Shown here in pieces: positions 18,542-27,571 of a stretch of 64,000 nucleotides of DNA (positions within the stretch are counted from its first letter, which is position 1; the number at the start of each line of letters is the position of its first letter). This DNA comes from Azospirillum agricola (GTDB lineage: Bacteria; Pseudomonadota; Alphaproteobacteria; Azospirillales; Azospirillaceae), in NCBI RefSeq assembly GCF_017876095.1, contig NZ_JAGINM010000019.1, positions 1-64,000 on the forward strand. The letters are read 5' to 3'. The position numbers and the translations under genes are program-made. Below the pieces are notes generated by a model. The model saw only the letters and a list, made by a program, of their open reading frames with translations. It was not told the DNA's origin and did no database searches.

Positions 18542-19427
18542 TGCCCAACCTCCCGAACAGGCCCCGCGGCCGGACCATGAGCACCAGCACCATGATCCCG
18601 AACACCAGGGGATCCGACCAGACCGGCGAGATGTAGAGGCTGGAGATCGCCTGGACCTGCGTCAGCAGAAGCCCGGCGACCACCGCCCCCTGGATCGACC
18701 CCATGCCGCCGACGATGACGACGGTGAAGGCCATCAGGATGAAATCGCGGCCCATGGTCGGGAACACCGAATAGATCGGGGCCAGCAGCACGCCGGACAG
18801 GCCGGCCAGCGCCACCCCGAAGGCGAAGGTGCCGGCGTAGACCCGGCGCACCGGCACACCCAGCGACGACGCCATGTCCTTGTCGAAGGCCGCCGCCCGC
18901 ACCATGGCGCCCAGCCGCGTGCGGAACACCACCACCCAGACCGCGGCGATCAGCGCCAGCCCGAAGCCGATCAGGAACAGCCGGTAGTTGGGCAGGAACA
19001 TGCCGAGGATCTCGGTGCCGCCCGCGATCGGGGTCTCCGGCCGCATCGTGTTGGGGCCGTAGGCCAGCTTCAGAACGTCCTCCAGGATCATGCCGAGCCC
19101 GAAGGTCAGCAGCAGGGTCAGGATGTGGCGGTCGCGGCTGTGGAAGACCCGCTGGATCAGCCAGCGCTCCGCCGCCCAGCCGATGGGAATCATCAGCAGC
19201 GGCACCAGCACCAGCAGCGCCCAGAAGCCGACGCCCAGCCCGGCGAGGCTGAGCGCCAGGAAGGCGCCCATGGCGTAGAACTCGCCATGGGCCATGTTGA
19301 TGACGTCGAGAAGGCCGAAGATGATCGTCAGCCCCAACGCCATCAGCACGACGGCGACGCCGAGCGACAGCCCGTTCAGCGCCTGCGGCGCCAGGATGAA
19401 TTGCAGATAGTCGATGGTCTCGGCCAT
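18534..19427 (-). CDS. livH: Liv-type ABC transporter permease LivH
   Basis: 297-residue permease with about eight membrane segments. LivH hallmarks: LNGLSLGVAVVLMALGLTI near residue 17, DVINMAHGEFYAMGAFLA near 40 and VVIVGGMGSIQGAVVAG near 235. It ends overlapping livM. Partner of LivM in the cytoplasmic membrane. Confidence 0.91.
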   Translation of the reverse strand: MAETIDYLQFILAPQALNGLSLGVAVVLMALGLTIIFGLLDVINMAHGEFYAMGAFLALSLAGLGVGFWALLVLVPLLMIPIGWAAERWLIQRVFHSRDRHILTLLLTFGLGMILEDVLKLAYGPNTMRPETPIAGGTEILGMFLPNYRLFLIGFGLALIAAVWVVVFRTRLGAMVRAAAFDKDMASSLGVPVRRVYAGTFAFGVALAGLSGVLLAPIYSVFPTMGRDFILMAFTVVIVGGMGSIQGAVVAGLLLTQVQAISSLYISPVWSDPLVFGIMVLVLMVRPRGLFGRLGNA

Positions 19428-19460
19428 GGATCGGTGTCCGGGAAAGGGGGCTGGTCGGGC

Positions 19461-20633
19461 TCAGAACCGCGCGCAGAGGTCCGGACCGATGGCGGCCTCG
19501 CCGGGGACCGTGCCGACGATGGTGAAGCGGCCCTCGGTGACGCGCACCGCGTACATGTCCTGGATCGCCTGGTGATCGCCCGCGCGCATGGTCTTGAGGC
19601 CTTGCGGCGTCGGCCATTGCAGGCCGCGCATCGCCTCGCGCAGCTTGGCCGTCTCGGTGGTCCCGGCCTTCTCGACCGCCGCCTTGTAGAAGGCGAGCAG
19701 GCCGTAGCTGTCCGCCCCGTAGAGGTCGGGGGCGGCGTCGTAGGCCTTGCGGAAGGCGGCGACGAAGGCCTTGTTCTCCGGCGTGTCGAGCTCCGCCGAA
19801 TAGCCGACGCCGGTGACGAAGCCGTCCGCCGCCTTGCCGATGGCGCCGATGTTCTGCGCGGTGACGGTGCCCGAGGCGCCGACCACGGTCAGGTTGCGCA
19901 GCAGCCCGTATTCGCTCATCTGCGTCAGCAGCCGCACCGTGTCGTTGCCGGCGGTCGAGGTGTAGAGCACGGCCGGCCGGGCGGCGCGGAGCTGGCCGAA
20001 ATACTGCGAGTAGTCCTTGCTGTCGAGCGGGGCGAAGACCTCGCCGGTGGATTGGGCGCCGGTCTTCTCCGCCGCCGCCTTGAAGGCGGCGACGGTGGAG
20101 CGGCCCATCTCGTAGTCGGGGCCGAGGTAATAGACCTTGGCCTGGGGCTTGTCCTTGGCCAGCCATTCCGCCAGCGCCGCCGACTGCTGTCCCGCCCGCG
20201 CGTTCACCCGGAAGACGTTGGGCGAGCATTTGTCGGTGGTGATGGCGTCGGAAAAGGACACGGTGGTGGCGATCAGCCGGTCGTTGCGCTCGGCCAGCTG
20301 CCCGACCGCCAGGGTCGATCCGGAATTGACCGTGCCGGTCAGGAAATCGACCTTGTTGACCTGGAAAAGCTTTTCCGCCTTCTGCGTGGCGACCGCCGGG
20401 TTGGCCTCCTCGTCCTCGAACAGCAGCTCCACCGGGCGGCCCATGATGCCGCCGGCGGCGTTGACCTCCTTGAGGGCGAGTTCCAGCCCCCAGCGGACCT
20501 GCTGGCCGATGGGCGCGTAGGTGCCGGACAGCGGCGTCACCACGCCGATGCGGATGGGTTCGGCGGCGGACGCGCCGCCGGCGAGCCCGAGCAGGGCGAG
20601 CGCGGCGGTGGCGGGAAGCGTGGCTTTGGTCAT
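19461..20633 (-). CDS. Liv-type ABC transporter substrate-binding protein
   Basis: 390-residue periplasmic binding protein. A Sec signal peptide is visible (hydrophobic TAALALLGLAGG, cleavage probably after ASA near residue 23). The mature part starts EPIRIGVVTPLSGTYA, the standard Leu/Ile/Val-binding-protein opening. GGGAGGAAA precedes the ATG. In this operon it probably delivers the substrate of the CoA ligase and hydroxylase. Ligand unknown; the aromatic guess comes from neighbours, not from binding-site residues. Confidence 0.88.
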   Translation of the reverse strand: MTKATLPATAALALLGLAGGASAAEPIRIGVVTPLSGTYAPIGQQVRWGLELALKEVNAAGGIMGRPVELLFEDEEANPAVATQKAEKLFQVNKVDFLTGTVNSGSTLAVGQLAERNDRLIATTVSFSDAITTDKCSPNVFRVNARAGQQSAALAEWLAKDKPQAKVYYLGPDYEMGRSTVAAFKAAAEKTGAQSTGEVFAPLDSKDYSQYFGQLRAARPAVLYTSTAGNDTVRLLTQMSEYGLLRNLTVVGASGTVTAQNIGAIGKAADGFVTGVGYSAELDTPENKAFVAAFRKAYDAAPDLYGADSYGLLAFYKAAVEKAGTTETAKLREAMRGLQWPTPQGLKTMRAGDHQAIQDMYAVRVTEGRFTIVGTVPGEAAIGPDLCARF

Positions 20634-20693
20634 GATTGTTGTTTCCTCCCTGGGTTGATCGTGCTGTCGCGCGGCGTCGTCACACGCCCTTGG

Positions 20694-21512
20694 TCACACG
20701 CCCGTGAAGACCGGCTTGCGCTTTTCGGTGAAGGACTCCACGCCCTCCTTGAAGTCCTCCGACCCGCGCAGGCGGCCGTAGGCCTGGCCCTCGATCTCGA
20801 TGGCGCCGTTGACCGGGACGTTGTTGCCGCTGTTCAGCACGCCCTTGATGGTGCGCTGGGCGAGCGGCGAGAAGCCGCGCAACTCGTTCACCAGCGCCGT
20901 GACGGCGCCTTCCAGCTCGGTGTCGGCGACGCATTCGGTGACGAAGCCCCAGTCGGCGGCCTGACGTCCGGGAATGCGCTTGGCGCGCATCACCATGTCC
21001 TTGGTGCGGGCGATGCCGATCATGTGCAGCAGGCGCGCCGATCCGCCCGAGCCGGGGATCATGCCGATGCGCATCTCCGGCAGGGCGAACTGCGCGGTGT
21101 CCGAGGCGATGCGGAAGTCGCAGGCGAGCGACAGTTCGAAGCCGACGCCGAAGCAGTAGCCGCGCACCTGGGCGATCACCGGCTTGCGGCAGCGTTCCGG
21201 GGCGGCGATGTTGACCGCCAGCTCGGACACATGCTCCGGCGTCATTTCCATGAAGCCGGTGATCTTGCCGCCGGACGAGAAATTCTCGCCCTCGGCCCGC
21301 AGGACGATGACGCGCACCCTGGGGTCGCGGTCGAGGGCGGCGAAGGCGGCGCTGAACTGCTCGCGCTGGCGCATGCTGACGATGTTGAAGGGCGGGCGGT
21401 CCAGCACGATGTCGGCGCGCTCAACGGCCTCGTCGATCTCCACGCGGAAGCCGTCGAGGTCGGCGAGCAGGCTGTCGGCGCTGGCGAAGCGGTAGGGGGT
21501 CACGGTAGACAC
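20694..21512 (-). CDS. enoyl-CoA hydratase/isomerase family protein
   Basis: Crotonase-fold enzyme acting on a CoA thioester, 272 residues. Oxyanion-hole segments are visible: FSSGGKITGF near residue 78 and GYCFGVGFELSLACDFRI near 118, with the region LPEMRIGMIPGSGGSARL near 143 where catalytic Glu residues normally lie. The start is GTG. Placed between the CoA ligase and the transporter, it probably hydrates or opens a ring-derived CoA intermediate. Exact reaction not determined. Confidence 0.85.
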   Translation of the reverse strand: MSTVTPYRFASADSLLADLDGFRVEIDEAVERADIVLDRPPFNIVSMRQREQFSAAFAALDRDPRVRVIVLRAEGENFSSGGKITGFMEMTPEHVSELAVNIAAPERCRKPVIAQVRGYCFGVGFELSLACDFRIASDTAQFALPEMRIGMIPGSGGSARLLHMIGIARTKDMVMRAKRIPGRQAADWGFVTECVADTELEGAVTALVNELRGFSPLAQRTIKGVLNSGNNVPVNGAIEIEGQAYGRLRGSEDFKEGVESFTEKRKPVFTGV

Positions 21513-21534
21513 TCCATGGATGGGATGAGGGGGG

Positions 21535-23073
21535 TCAGGATCCGGCCGGCAGGCGTTCGGTCTGGAACTCGCCGGCCTGGAGCTTGCGCCGCAGGATCTT
21601 GCCGACCGGCGATTTCGGGATTTCGTCGAGGAAGACGTATTCGCGCGGGCGCTTGAAGTTGGCGAGGCCGGAGGCGCGGCAATGCTCGTCCAGCGTGGAC
21701 GCCTCGACGTCCCCGGCGCGCTTGACGAAGGCGACGACGCGCTGGCCCCAGCGCTCGTCGGGCAGTCCGGCGATGGCGACCTCCAGCACGCCGGCGTGCA
21801 GCGACAGGACGCTTTCGATCTCCACCGGGGAGACGTTCTCGCCGCCGGTGATGATCATGTCGTCGACCCGGCCGGTGACGAACAGGTCGCCGTCGGCGTC
21901 GAGGAAGCCGGTGTCGCCGGTGAAGTACCAGCCGCCGCGCAGCGCCTTGGCGTCGGCGTCGGGGCGCTTCCAGTAGCCTTCGAAGGATTCGTCGCCGGTG
22001 AGGTCGGCGACGATCTGGCCCTCCTCGCCCGGTGCCGCCAGGGCGTCGGGATCGGGGGTGGCGAGCCGGACGACGCGGATGCGCTGGTTCAGCGCCGCCT
22101 TGCCGGCCGATCCCGGCTTGGCCGGGGCGTTCTGGTCGATGGTGAAGGTGTAGATCTCCGACGAGCCGTAATGGTTGACGAACAGCTCCGGCTTGAAGGC
22201 GGCGTCCAGCCGCTTCAGCAGCCCGTCGGTCATCGACGCCCCGGCGAAACCCAGCTTGCGCACCGACGACAGGTCGGTCGCCGAAAAGCGCGGGTCGGCC
22301 AGCAGGTCGTGGTAGAGGGTCGGCACCAGGTACAGGCAGGTCAGCCGCTCCGCCGCGATCAGCTCCAGCGCGCGGGCGGTGTCGAAGCGCGGCAGGCCGA
22401 CGAAGCAGCCGTCGATCAGCGCCATCGCCAGCAGCGAGCGCACGCCCATCGTGTGGTAGAGCGGCATCACCCCCAGCGTCCGCTCGCCCCGCCGGTAGCA
22501 GTTCTGCGCGACATGGGCGACGGCGGCGGCGCGTTCGGCGCGGTGGCGGCGCGGCACGCCCTTGGGCTTGCCGGTGGTGCCGGAGGTGTAGAGGAACAGC
22601 GACGCATGTTCGGCCGTGGCGCGCGACACGGGCGGCGCCGGGGGGCCGCTCAGCAGGTCGGCGAAGGCGTGCGAGCCGCCGGGAGCGTCCCCGACCGCGA
22701 CGCGCGGCAGGGCGAGGGCGGCGGGGGAGGCGCCGACGGCCTCGGCCGAGACGTCCTGGAAGACCAGGAGGCGCGCCTCGGCGTCGGGCAGGCAGTAGTC
22801 CAGCTCGTCGGCCTTCACCCGCCAGTTGAGCGGCACCACGGCGATGCCGGCGAGTTGGCAGGCCCAATGGATGGTCGCCATTTCCCAGGTGTTTTGCAGG
22901 GCGGTGGCGATGCGGTCGCCGGGACGGAGCCCGAAACCGTCCAGCGCGCCGACCAGCCGGCGGATGCGCTCCAGCCATTGCGCGTAGGTCAGGCGCGTGT
23001 CGCCGTCGACGATGGCGAGCGCGTGCGGGCTGCGTTCGGCGCTGGCGAGGATGCTGCGGCCCAGGTCAAACAT
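21535..23073 (-). CDS. acyl/aryl-CoA ligase (ANL superfamily)
   Basis: 512-residue AMP-forming ligase. P-loop LYTSGTTGKPKGVP near residue 165, A5 motif YGSSE near 295, YFTGDTG near 390, hinge-region VTGRVDDMIITGGENVSP near 400 and the C-terminal catalytic Lys in PKSPVGKILRRKL near 495. Substrate class cannot be read reliably; operon context favours an aromatic or heteroaromatic carboxylate. It overlaps the [2Fe-2S] subunit gene by eight bases. Confidence 0.87.
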   Translation of the reverse strand: MFDLGRSILASAERSPHALAIVDGDTRLTYAQWLERIRRLVGALDGFGLRPGDRIATALQNTWEMATIHWACQLAGIAVVPLNWRVKADELDYCLPDAEARLLVFQDVSAEAVGASPAALALPRVAVGDAPGGSHAFADLLSGPPAPPVSRATAEHASLFLYTSGTTGKPKGVPRRHRAERAAAVAHVAQNCYRRGERTLGVMPLYHTMGVRSLLAMALIDGCFVGLPRFDTARALELIAAERLTCLYLVPTLYHDLLADPRFSATDLSSVRKLGFAGASMTDGLLKRLDAAFKPELFVNHYGSSEIYTFTIDQNAPAKPGSAGKAALNQRIRVVRLATPDPDALAAPGEEGQIVADLTGDESFEGYWKRPDADAKALRGGWYFTGDTGFLDADGDLFVTGRVDDMIITGGENVSPVEIESVLSLHAGVLEVAIAGLPDERWGQRVVAFVKRAGDVEASTLDEHCRASGLANFKRPREYVFLDEIPKSPVGKILRRKLQAGEFQTERLPAGS

Positions 23074-23629
23074 GGGCGCTCTCCCCGCTGGGGATTGCTT
23101 GGCCGGTCACGTCCATCACGGCGCGGACGATGCCGGCGTAGCCGGTGCAGCGGCAGAGATGGCCGCTCAACATGTCGCGTAGCTCCTCATCGGTGGGGTT
23201 CGGGGTGCGCTCCAGCCAGTCCGACAGCGACATCAGGATGCCGGCGGTGCAGAAGCCGCATTGCAGCGCGTGATGGCGGCGGAAAGCCTCCTGAAGGGCG
23301 GTCATCCGGCCCTGGTTGGCCTCGGCCAGCCCCTCCACCGTGTCGACCCGGCGACCGTCGGCCTGCACCGCCAGCGTCAGGCAGGCGCGCACCGCGATGC
23401 CGTCCAGCCGCACCGTGCAGGCGCCGCAGACGCCATGCTCGCAGCCGACGCGGGTGCCGTGGGCGCCCAGCTCGTGCCGCAGGAAGTCGCTCAGCAGCAG
23501 GCGTGGGTGGGCCTGCCCGCTGCGCGGACGGCCGTTCAACGTGATGGTGACGGTGTGCCGTGTGTCGGCGTTCAGGGCCCGCGGATTCGGGGCCCGCGGA
23601 TTCAGGGCCCGCGGATTCAGGACCGGCAT
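23066..23629 (-). CDS. molybdenum hydroxylase [2Fe-2S] small subunit
   Basis: 187 residues, CoxS/XdhC-type electron-transfer subunit. The plant-ferredoxin-like cluster is ligated by GCEHGVCGACTV near residue 62, and the second cluster by QCGFCTAGILMS near 123 and HLCRCTGY near 156; all eight cysteines are present. The N-terminus is odd: MPVLNPRALNPRAPNPRALN is a threefold pentapeptide repeat encoded by a 3 x 15-bp tandem repeat (23571-23615), which may be disordered or upstream of the true start. Overlaps the FAD subunit gene by 13 bases. Confidence 0.9.
   Translation of the reverse strand: MPVLNPRALNPRAPNPRALNADTRHTVTITLNGRPRSGQAHPRLLLSDFLRHELGAHGTRVGCEHGVCGACTVRLDGIAVRACLTLAVQADGRRVDTVEGLAEANQGRMTALQEAFRRHHALQCGFCTAGILMSLSDWLERTPNPTDEELRDMLSGHLCRCTGYAGIVRAVMDVTGQAIPSGESAHV
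23571..23615. repeat. 3 x 15-bp tandem repeat at the 5' end of the [2Fe-2S] gene
   Basis: Three units of form TTCAGGGCCCGCGGA (the middle one has G for A at position 4). The repeat keeps frame and encodes repeated N-P-R-A-L/P. Slippage would change only the leader of the protein. Confidence 0.8.
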
Positions 23630-24456
23630 GACAGGGCTTCCTCAAGAACGGTGCGGCCGATGCGGCGGACAAGCTCGCGGCGGTAGCGGGCGCTGGCGTG
23701 CTGGTCGTCGTCGCCGCCGAGCTCCCAGGCGAAGGCGTTGAGATGCGCGTCGAGGTCCGGCGGCAGGGCGCCGCCGGGGGCCAGCGGCCAGGACCGCGCC
23801 GTCGGCCGGTCGGCGACCCCGCCGACGGCGAGGCCGATCCGCTCGGCCGTCGCCGTGGCGGCGCAGGCGACGATGGCGAAATCGCCGTGGCGCATCGACA
23901 TCTCGCGGAAGGCATGGCCGGAACCGGGGGCGGCGAGGGGGAAGCGCAGACTTTCCACGATCTCGTCGGCGGCGCGCGCCGTGGTCAGCGGCCCCAGGAA
24001 GAAATCGGCGGCGGCGACGGTGCGGCGGCGTCCGGCGTTGCGCAGGACCACCTCGCCCCCGGTCGCGACGAGGCAGAGCGGCACCTCGGCGCTGGGATCG
24101 GCGTGGGCGACCGATCCGCAGAGCGTGCCCCGGTTGCGCGTCTGGACATGCCCGACCCAGGGCAGGGCGGCGGCGAGCAGCGGAACCTCGTCCGTCAGGC
24201 CGGGGCGGGCCAGCGCCTGAGCCTGCGTGACGGCGGCGCCGACGGTCAGCCAGCCGTCCTCCGCGCGCAGCGTGCCCAGCTCGGACAGGCCGCCGAGGTC
24301 GATCAGCAGGCGCGGCTGCACGAGGCGCATGTTCAGCATCGGCATCAGCGACTGGCCGCCGGCGATCACGCGGGCGTCGTCGCCACCGGCGGCCAGCGCC
24401 GCCAGCGCGTCGGCGACCGTCGCCGGCCGCAGATAATCGAAGGGAGCGGGCTTCAT
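23617..24456 (-). CDS. molybdenum hydroxylase FAD-binding subunit
   Basis: 279 residues, CoxM-type. FAD-binding segments ARVIAGGQSLMPMLNMRL near residue 30 and TRNRGTLCGSVAHADPSAE near 105 are typical of the family. The start ATG overlaps the stop of the large subunit (ATGA). Transfers electrons from the [2Fe-2S] clusters to an acceptor. Confidence 0.9.
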   Translation of the reverse strand: MKPAPFDYLRPATVADALAALAAGGDDARVIAGGQSLMPMLNMRLVQPRLLIDLGGLSELGTLRAEDGWLTVGAAVTQAQALARPGLTDEVPLLAAALPWVGHVQTRNRGTLCGSVAHADPSAEVPLCLVATGGEVVLRNAGRRRTVAAADFFLGPLTTARAADEIVESLRFPLAAPGSGHAFREMSMRHGDFAIVACAATATAERIGLAVGGVADRPTARSWPLAPGGALPPDLDAHLNAFAWELGGDDDQHASARYRRELVRRIGRTVLEEALSCRS

Positions 24457-27400
24457 CGGCGGATTCCCAGAAGACGCAGCAGGCGGGCGAGCAGGGACGG
24501 GGGTTCGGCCGCGATGCTTCCGCCCCCGGCGCGGGCGACCAGCTTTTCGAAGAACTGGCCGATCAGCAGGCGCGACGCGCTGTCGAGCATCCGGCCGCCG
24601 ACCGCCGCGACCTTGCCGCCGACCTCCGCGCTGTAGCGGTAGGTGACGCGGGTGCCGCCGTCGGTGCGCTCCAGCGTGACGTGGCCGGTGCCGCGCCCGG
24701 TGCCGAGCGCGCTCGCCCCGCTGCCGGTCAGGGTCAGGGCGTTGGGCGGGTCGAGGTCGGACAGCGCCACCTCGGCGGTGTAGCGGCCGCGCACCGGCCC
24801 GATGCCGACCACCACCTCGGCGCGGTAGGCGTTGGGACCGGCAAGCTCCAGCGCCTCGCAGCCGGGGAGAAGGGCCGCCAATTCCTTGGGATCGAGCAGG
24901 ATGGCCCAGACCTGTTCGGGCGTCGCCGGAACCTCGCGGCTGCCCTCGCCGGTCAGGCCGCGCCCGCCCGGCTTGGCGGGCTGCCTGGCGGGTGGGGAGC
25001 GGGTGGAGCCGGCCGGCCGGGGCGGCTCGTCGGCGGGGTGGATCAGCGCCGCCAGCCTGGCCGGGGTCAGCGGCAGGGACGGCACGGCGCCGCCCAGCGC
25101 GTCGGCCGCCGCGTTGGCGAGGCAGACCGGGGTGCTCATGCAGTTGCCCTCGCCGACGCCCTTGGCGCCGAGCGGTGTAAAGGGCGACGGGGTTTCGCGG
25201 TGCAGGATCACCGGCACCGGCACCTCGCGGGCGGTCGGCACGAGGTAGTCGGCGAAGGTTCCGGACAGGAAGCGGCCATCGTCGCCGTAGGCGTATTCCT
25301 CGTACAGCGCGGTGCCGACGGCGTGGGCGAAGCCGCCGAGGATTTGCCCCTCCACCAGCAGCGGGTTCAGCAGCCGCCCGGCGTCGTGCATGGTGACGTA
25401 GCGGTCGATGCGCAGCGCCCCGGTCGTCCGGTCGATCTCGACCCCGCAGAAATCGAAGATGAAGCCGTAGCAGGCCGAACTGTTGATGGAATCGGCCTCG
25501 GTCGGCGCCTTCAGCGGCTCCGGCGTCCAGAAGGCGGTCTCGCGCAGGGCCGCCTCCTGCCCGTCCGGCAGCGTGCCGGGCGCCCAATGGCCGGCGGCGG
25601 CGACGCGGGAGAAGGACAGCGCGTTGTCCGGGTTGCCGGACGCGAAGACCTTGCCCCCGGCGAAGCGCACCTCGTCGGGCGTGGTGTTCAGCGGGGCGGC
25701 GGCGAGGGCCGCCAGCCGGTCGCGCAGCCGGGTCGCGGCGATCTGGGCCGCCCCGGCGACGGCCCCGGCGAAGCGGCTGGAATAGTTGCCCGACGCGATC
25801 GACCACGCGTCCTTGCCGGTGTCGAGGTCGGTGTTGACGCGGATGTCCTCGAACCGCAGGCCGAACACGTCGGCGACCACCTGGGCCAGCACCGTCCGGT
25901 GCCCCTGGCCCTGGGGGGCCGACGCGACGCTGACCGACACGCCGCCGGTCGGATCGACGGCGACGCTGGCGGTCGCCTGCGCGCCGTTCTTGGGACCGGC
26001 CTTGCGGCGCTCCTCGGCGGTCAGGACCGTGGTGATGTAGCCCATGTTGGAGATCGACGGCTCGACCACGGCGGCGTAGCCGATGCCGTACAGCCGCCCC
26101 TCCGCCCGCAGCGCGTCGCGCCGGGCCTTCAGCGCGTCCAGCGCGCCGTCGCGCACCGCCTCCTCCAGCGTCGCGCGGTAGTCGCCGGAATCGAGCAGCC
26201 CGCCGGACGCGGTGCGGTGGGGCATCGATTCGGCCGCCACCAGATTGCGGCGGATGACGTCGAGCGGGTCGAGCCCGAGCTCCACCGCGACGCGGTTCAT
26301 CAGCCGCTCCAGCCCGTAATAGAGCTGCCCGCCGCCGAAGCCCCGGTTCAGCCCGGTCGGCGTCTTGTTGGTGACGACGATGCGGTTGGTCAGGGCCAGA
26401 TGGGGAATGTCGTAGGCGCCGGTCAGGTTGCCGTGATTGCGGTAGAGCGAGGCCGGCTCGGGCGCCCGCAGATAGGCGCCGCAATCCTCGGTCTGCTCCA
26501 TGCGCAGCGCCAGCACATGGCCGTCGCCTTCCACGGCCGCCTCGATCCGCAGCCGCCGCGCGGTGGCCGAGGTGGCCGCCATCAGATGCTCCAGCCGGTC
26601 CTCGACCCACTTCACCGGCCGGCCGGCGGCCCGCGCGCAGACGCCCATCAGGACGACGTAGGGGAAGACCGCCTGCTTGTTGCCGAAGCTGCCGCCGGAA
26701 TGGGGCGGTGTCCTCAGCCGCAGCCGCGATCCCGGAACGTTCAGCGCGCGGGCCATCACCGGATGCACCGCGAAGGGCCCGGAGAAGTTCGACAGGACCT
26801 CGTAGGAATCCTCCGCCGCGTCGTAGTCGGCCAGCACGACGAAGCATTCCATCGGCGTGCAGGAGTTGCGCGGGTATTCGACCTCCACCGTCACCACGCG
26901 GGCCGCCGCGGCGAAGGCCGCGTCGGGATCGCCGTAGAGGAACGGGCGGCTGTTGACGATGTTGGAGCCGACCGCCGGGTGCAGCGGTTCGCTGTCCGGC
27001 GAGAGGGCCTGCGCGATGGAGGTCACCGGCGGCAGCGGCCGGTAGCGCGCCTGGATGTGGTCGAGCGCGTCCTCCGCCCGGTAGCGGTCGTCGGCCAGCA
27101 CCACGGCGACCGGCTCGCCGACGTAGCGGACACGGTCGACGGCGAGGCACCAATGCTCCATCGGCGCGCGCACGCCGACCAGGAAGGCGCTGGCGTAACG
27201 CTTGGCGTCCTCGCCCGTCACCACGGCGGCGACGCCCGGCATGGCGAGCGCGGCGGCGGTGTCCAGCCCCAGCAACTCGGCGTGGGCGTGCGGCGAGCGC
27301 AGGACCGCCGCGTGCAGGGTGCCGGGTTTCACCGGCAGATCGTCGGCGTAGCGCGCCACGCCGGTCAGCAGCGCCGCGTCCTCGACGCGCGGCATGGCGC

Positions 27401-27467
27401 GGCCGACGAAGGGTTCGCCGGTTCGCGGCTTTTCCGCTGTTCGTTCAACGGTCTGGGTTGCCGTCAT
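24453..27467 (-). CDS. molybdenum hydroxylase large subunit fused to a CoxG-like domain
   Basis: 1004 residues. Residues 1-800 are a xanthine-dehydrogenase/CoxL-type molybdopterin subunit (GRAMPRVEDAALLTGVARYA at the start, HSGGSFGNKQAV near 255, LNRGFGGGQLYYG near 374, APQGQGHRTVLAQV near 516, and the catalytic-Glu region GAKGVGEGNC near 770). The CO-dehydrogenase loop AYXCSFR is absent, so this is not a CO dehydrogenase. After a Pro-rich linker, residues about 840-985 form an SRPBCC/CoxG-like domain (GSREVPATPEQVWAIL), normally a separate protein. First gene of the operon, with GGGAGG upstream; probably hydroxylates an aromatic or heteroaromatic substrate. Confidence 0.88.
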   Translation of the reverse strand: MTATQTVERTAEKPRTGEPFVGRAMPRVEDAALLTGVARYADDLPVKPGTLHAAVLRSPHAHAELLGLDTAAALAMPGVAAVVTGEDAKRYASAFLVGVRAPMEHWCLAVDRVRYVGEPVAVVLADDRYRAEDALDHIQARYRPLPPVTSIAQALSPDSEPLHPAVGSNIVNSRPFLYGDPDAAFAAAARVVTVEVEYPRNSCTPMECFVVLADYDAAEDSYEVLSNFSGPFAVHPVMARALNVPGSRLRLRTPPHSGGSFGNKQAVFPYVVLMGVCARAAGRPVKWVEDRLEHLMAATSATARRLRIEAAVEGDGHVLALRMEQTEDCGAYLRAPEPASLYRNHGNLTGAYDIPHLALTNRIVVTNKTPTGLNRGFGGGQLYYGLERLMNRVAVELGLDPLDVIRRNLVAAESMPHRTASGGLLDSGDYRATLEEAVRDGALDALKARRDALRAEGRLYGIGYAAVVEPSISNMGYITTVLTAEERRKAGPKNGAQATASVAVDPTGGVSVSVASAPQGQGHRTVLAQVVADVFGLRFEDIRVNTDLDTGKDAWSIASGNYSSRFAGAVAGAAQIAATRLRDRLAALAAAPLNTTPDEVRFAGGKVFASGNPDNALSFSRVAAAGHWAPGTLPDGQEAALRETAFWTPEPLKAPTEADSINSSACYGFIFDFCGVEIDRTTGALRIDRYVTMHDAGRLLNPLLVEGQILGGFAHAVGTALYEEYAYGDDGRFLSGTFADYLVPTAREVPVPVILHRETPSPFTPLGAKGVGEGNCMSTPVCLANAAADALGGAVPSLPLTPARLAALIHPADEPPRPAGSTRSPPARQPAKPGGRGLTGEGSREVPATPEQVWAILLDPKELAALLPGCEALELAGPNAYRAEVVVGIGPVRGRYTAEVALSDLDPPNALTLTGSGASALGTGRGTGHVTLERTDGGTRVTYRYSAEVGGKVAAVGGRMLDSASRLLIGQFFEKLVARAGGGSIAAEPPSLLARLLRLLGIRR

Positions 27468-27571
27468 GCTGTCCTCCCGTTACGGGGGAAGACTAGACCG
27501 GACGGCGCGCGGACCCTTTACCGTGGGGTGTCGCGAATTACCCTAGCGTCTCATTTTCGTGAACACCGGGG

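Noticed and set aside
18474..21656. 1060-residue plus-strand open frame opposite the liv genes
   Set aside because: His/Gln/Gly/Asp-rich sequence without domain features; the opposite strand carries four clear transporter genes.
24453..27467. CO dehydrogenase large subunit (coxL)
   Set aside because: The active-site loop AYXCSFR of CO dehydrogenases is missing, and CoA-metabolism neighbours point to another substrate.
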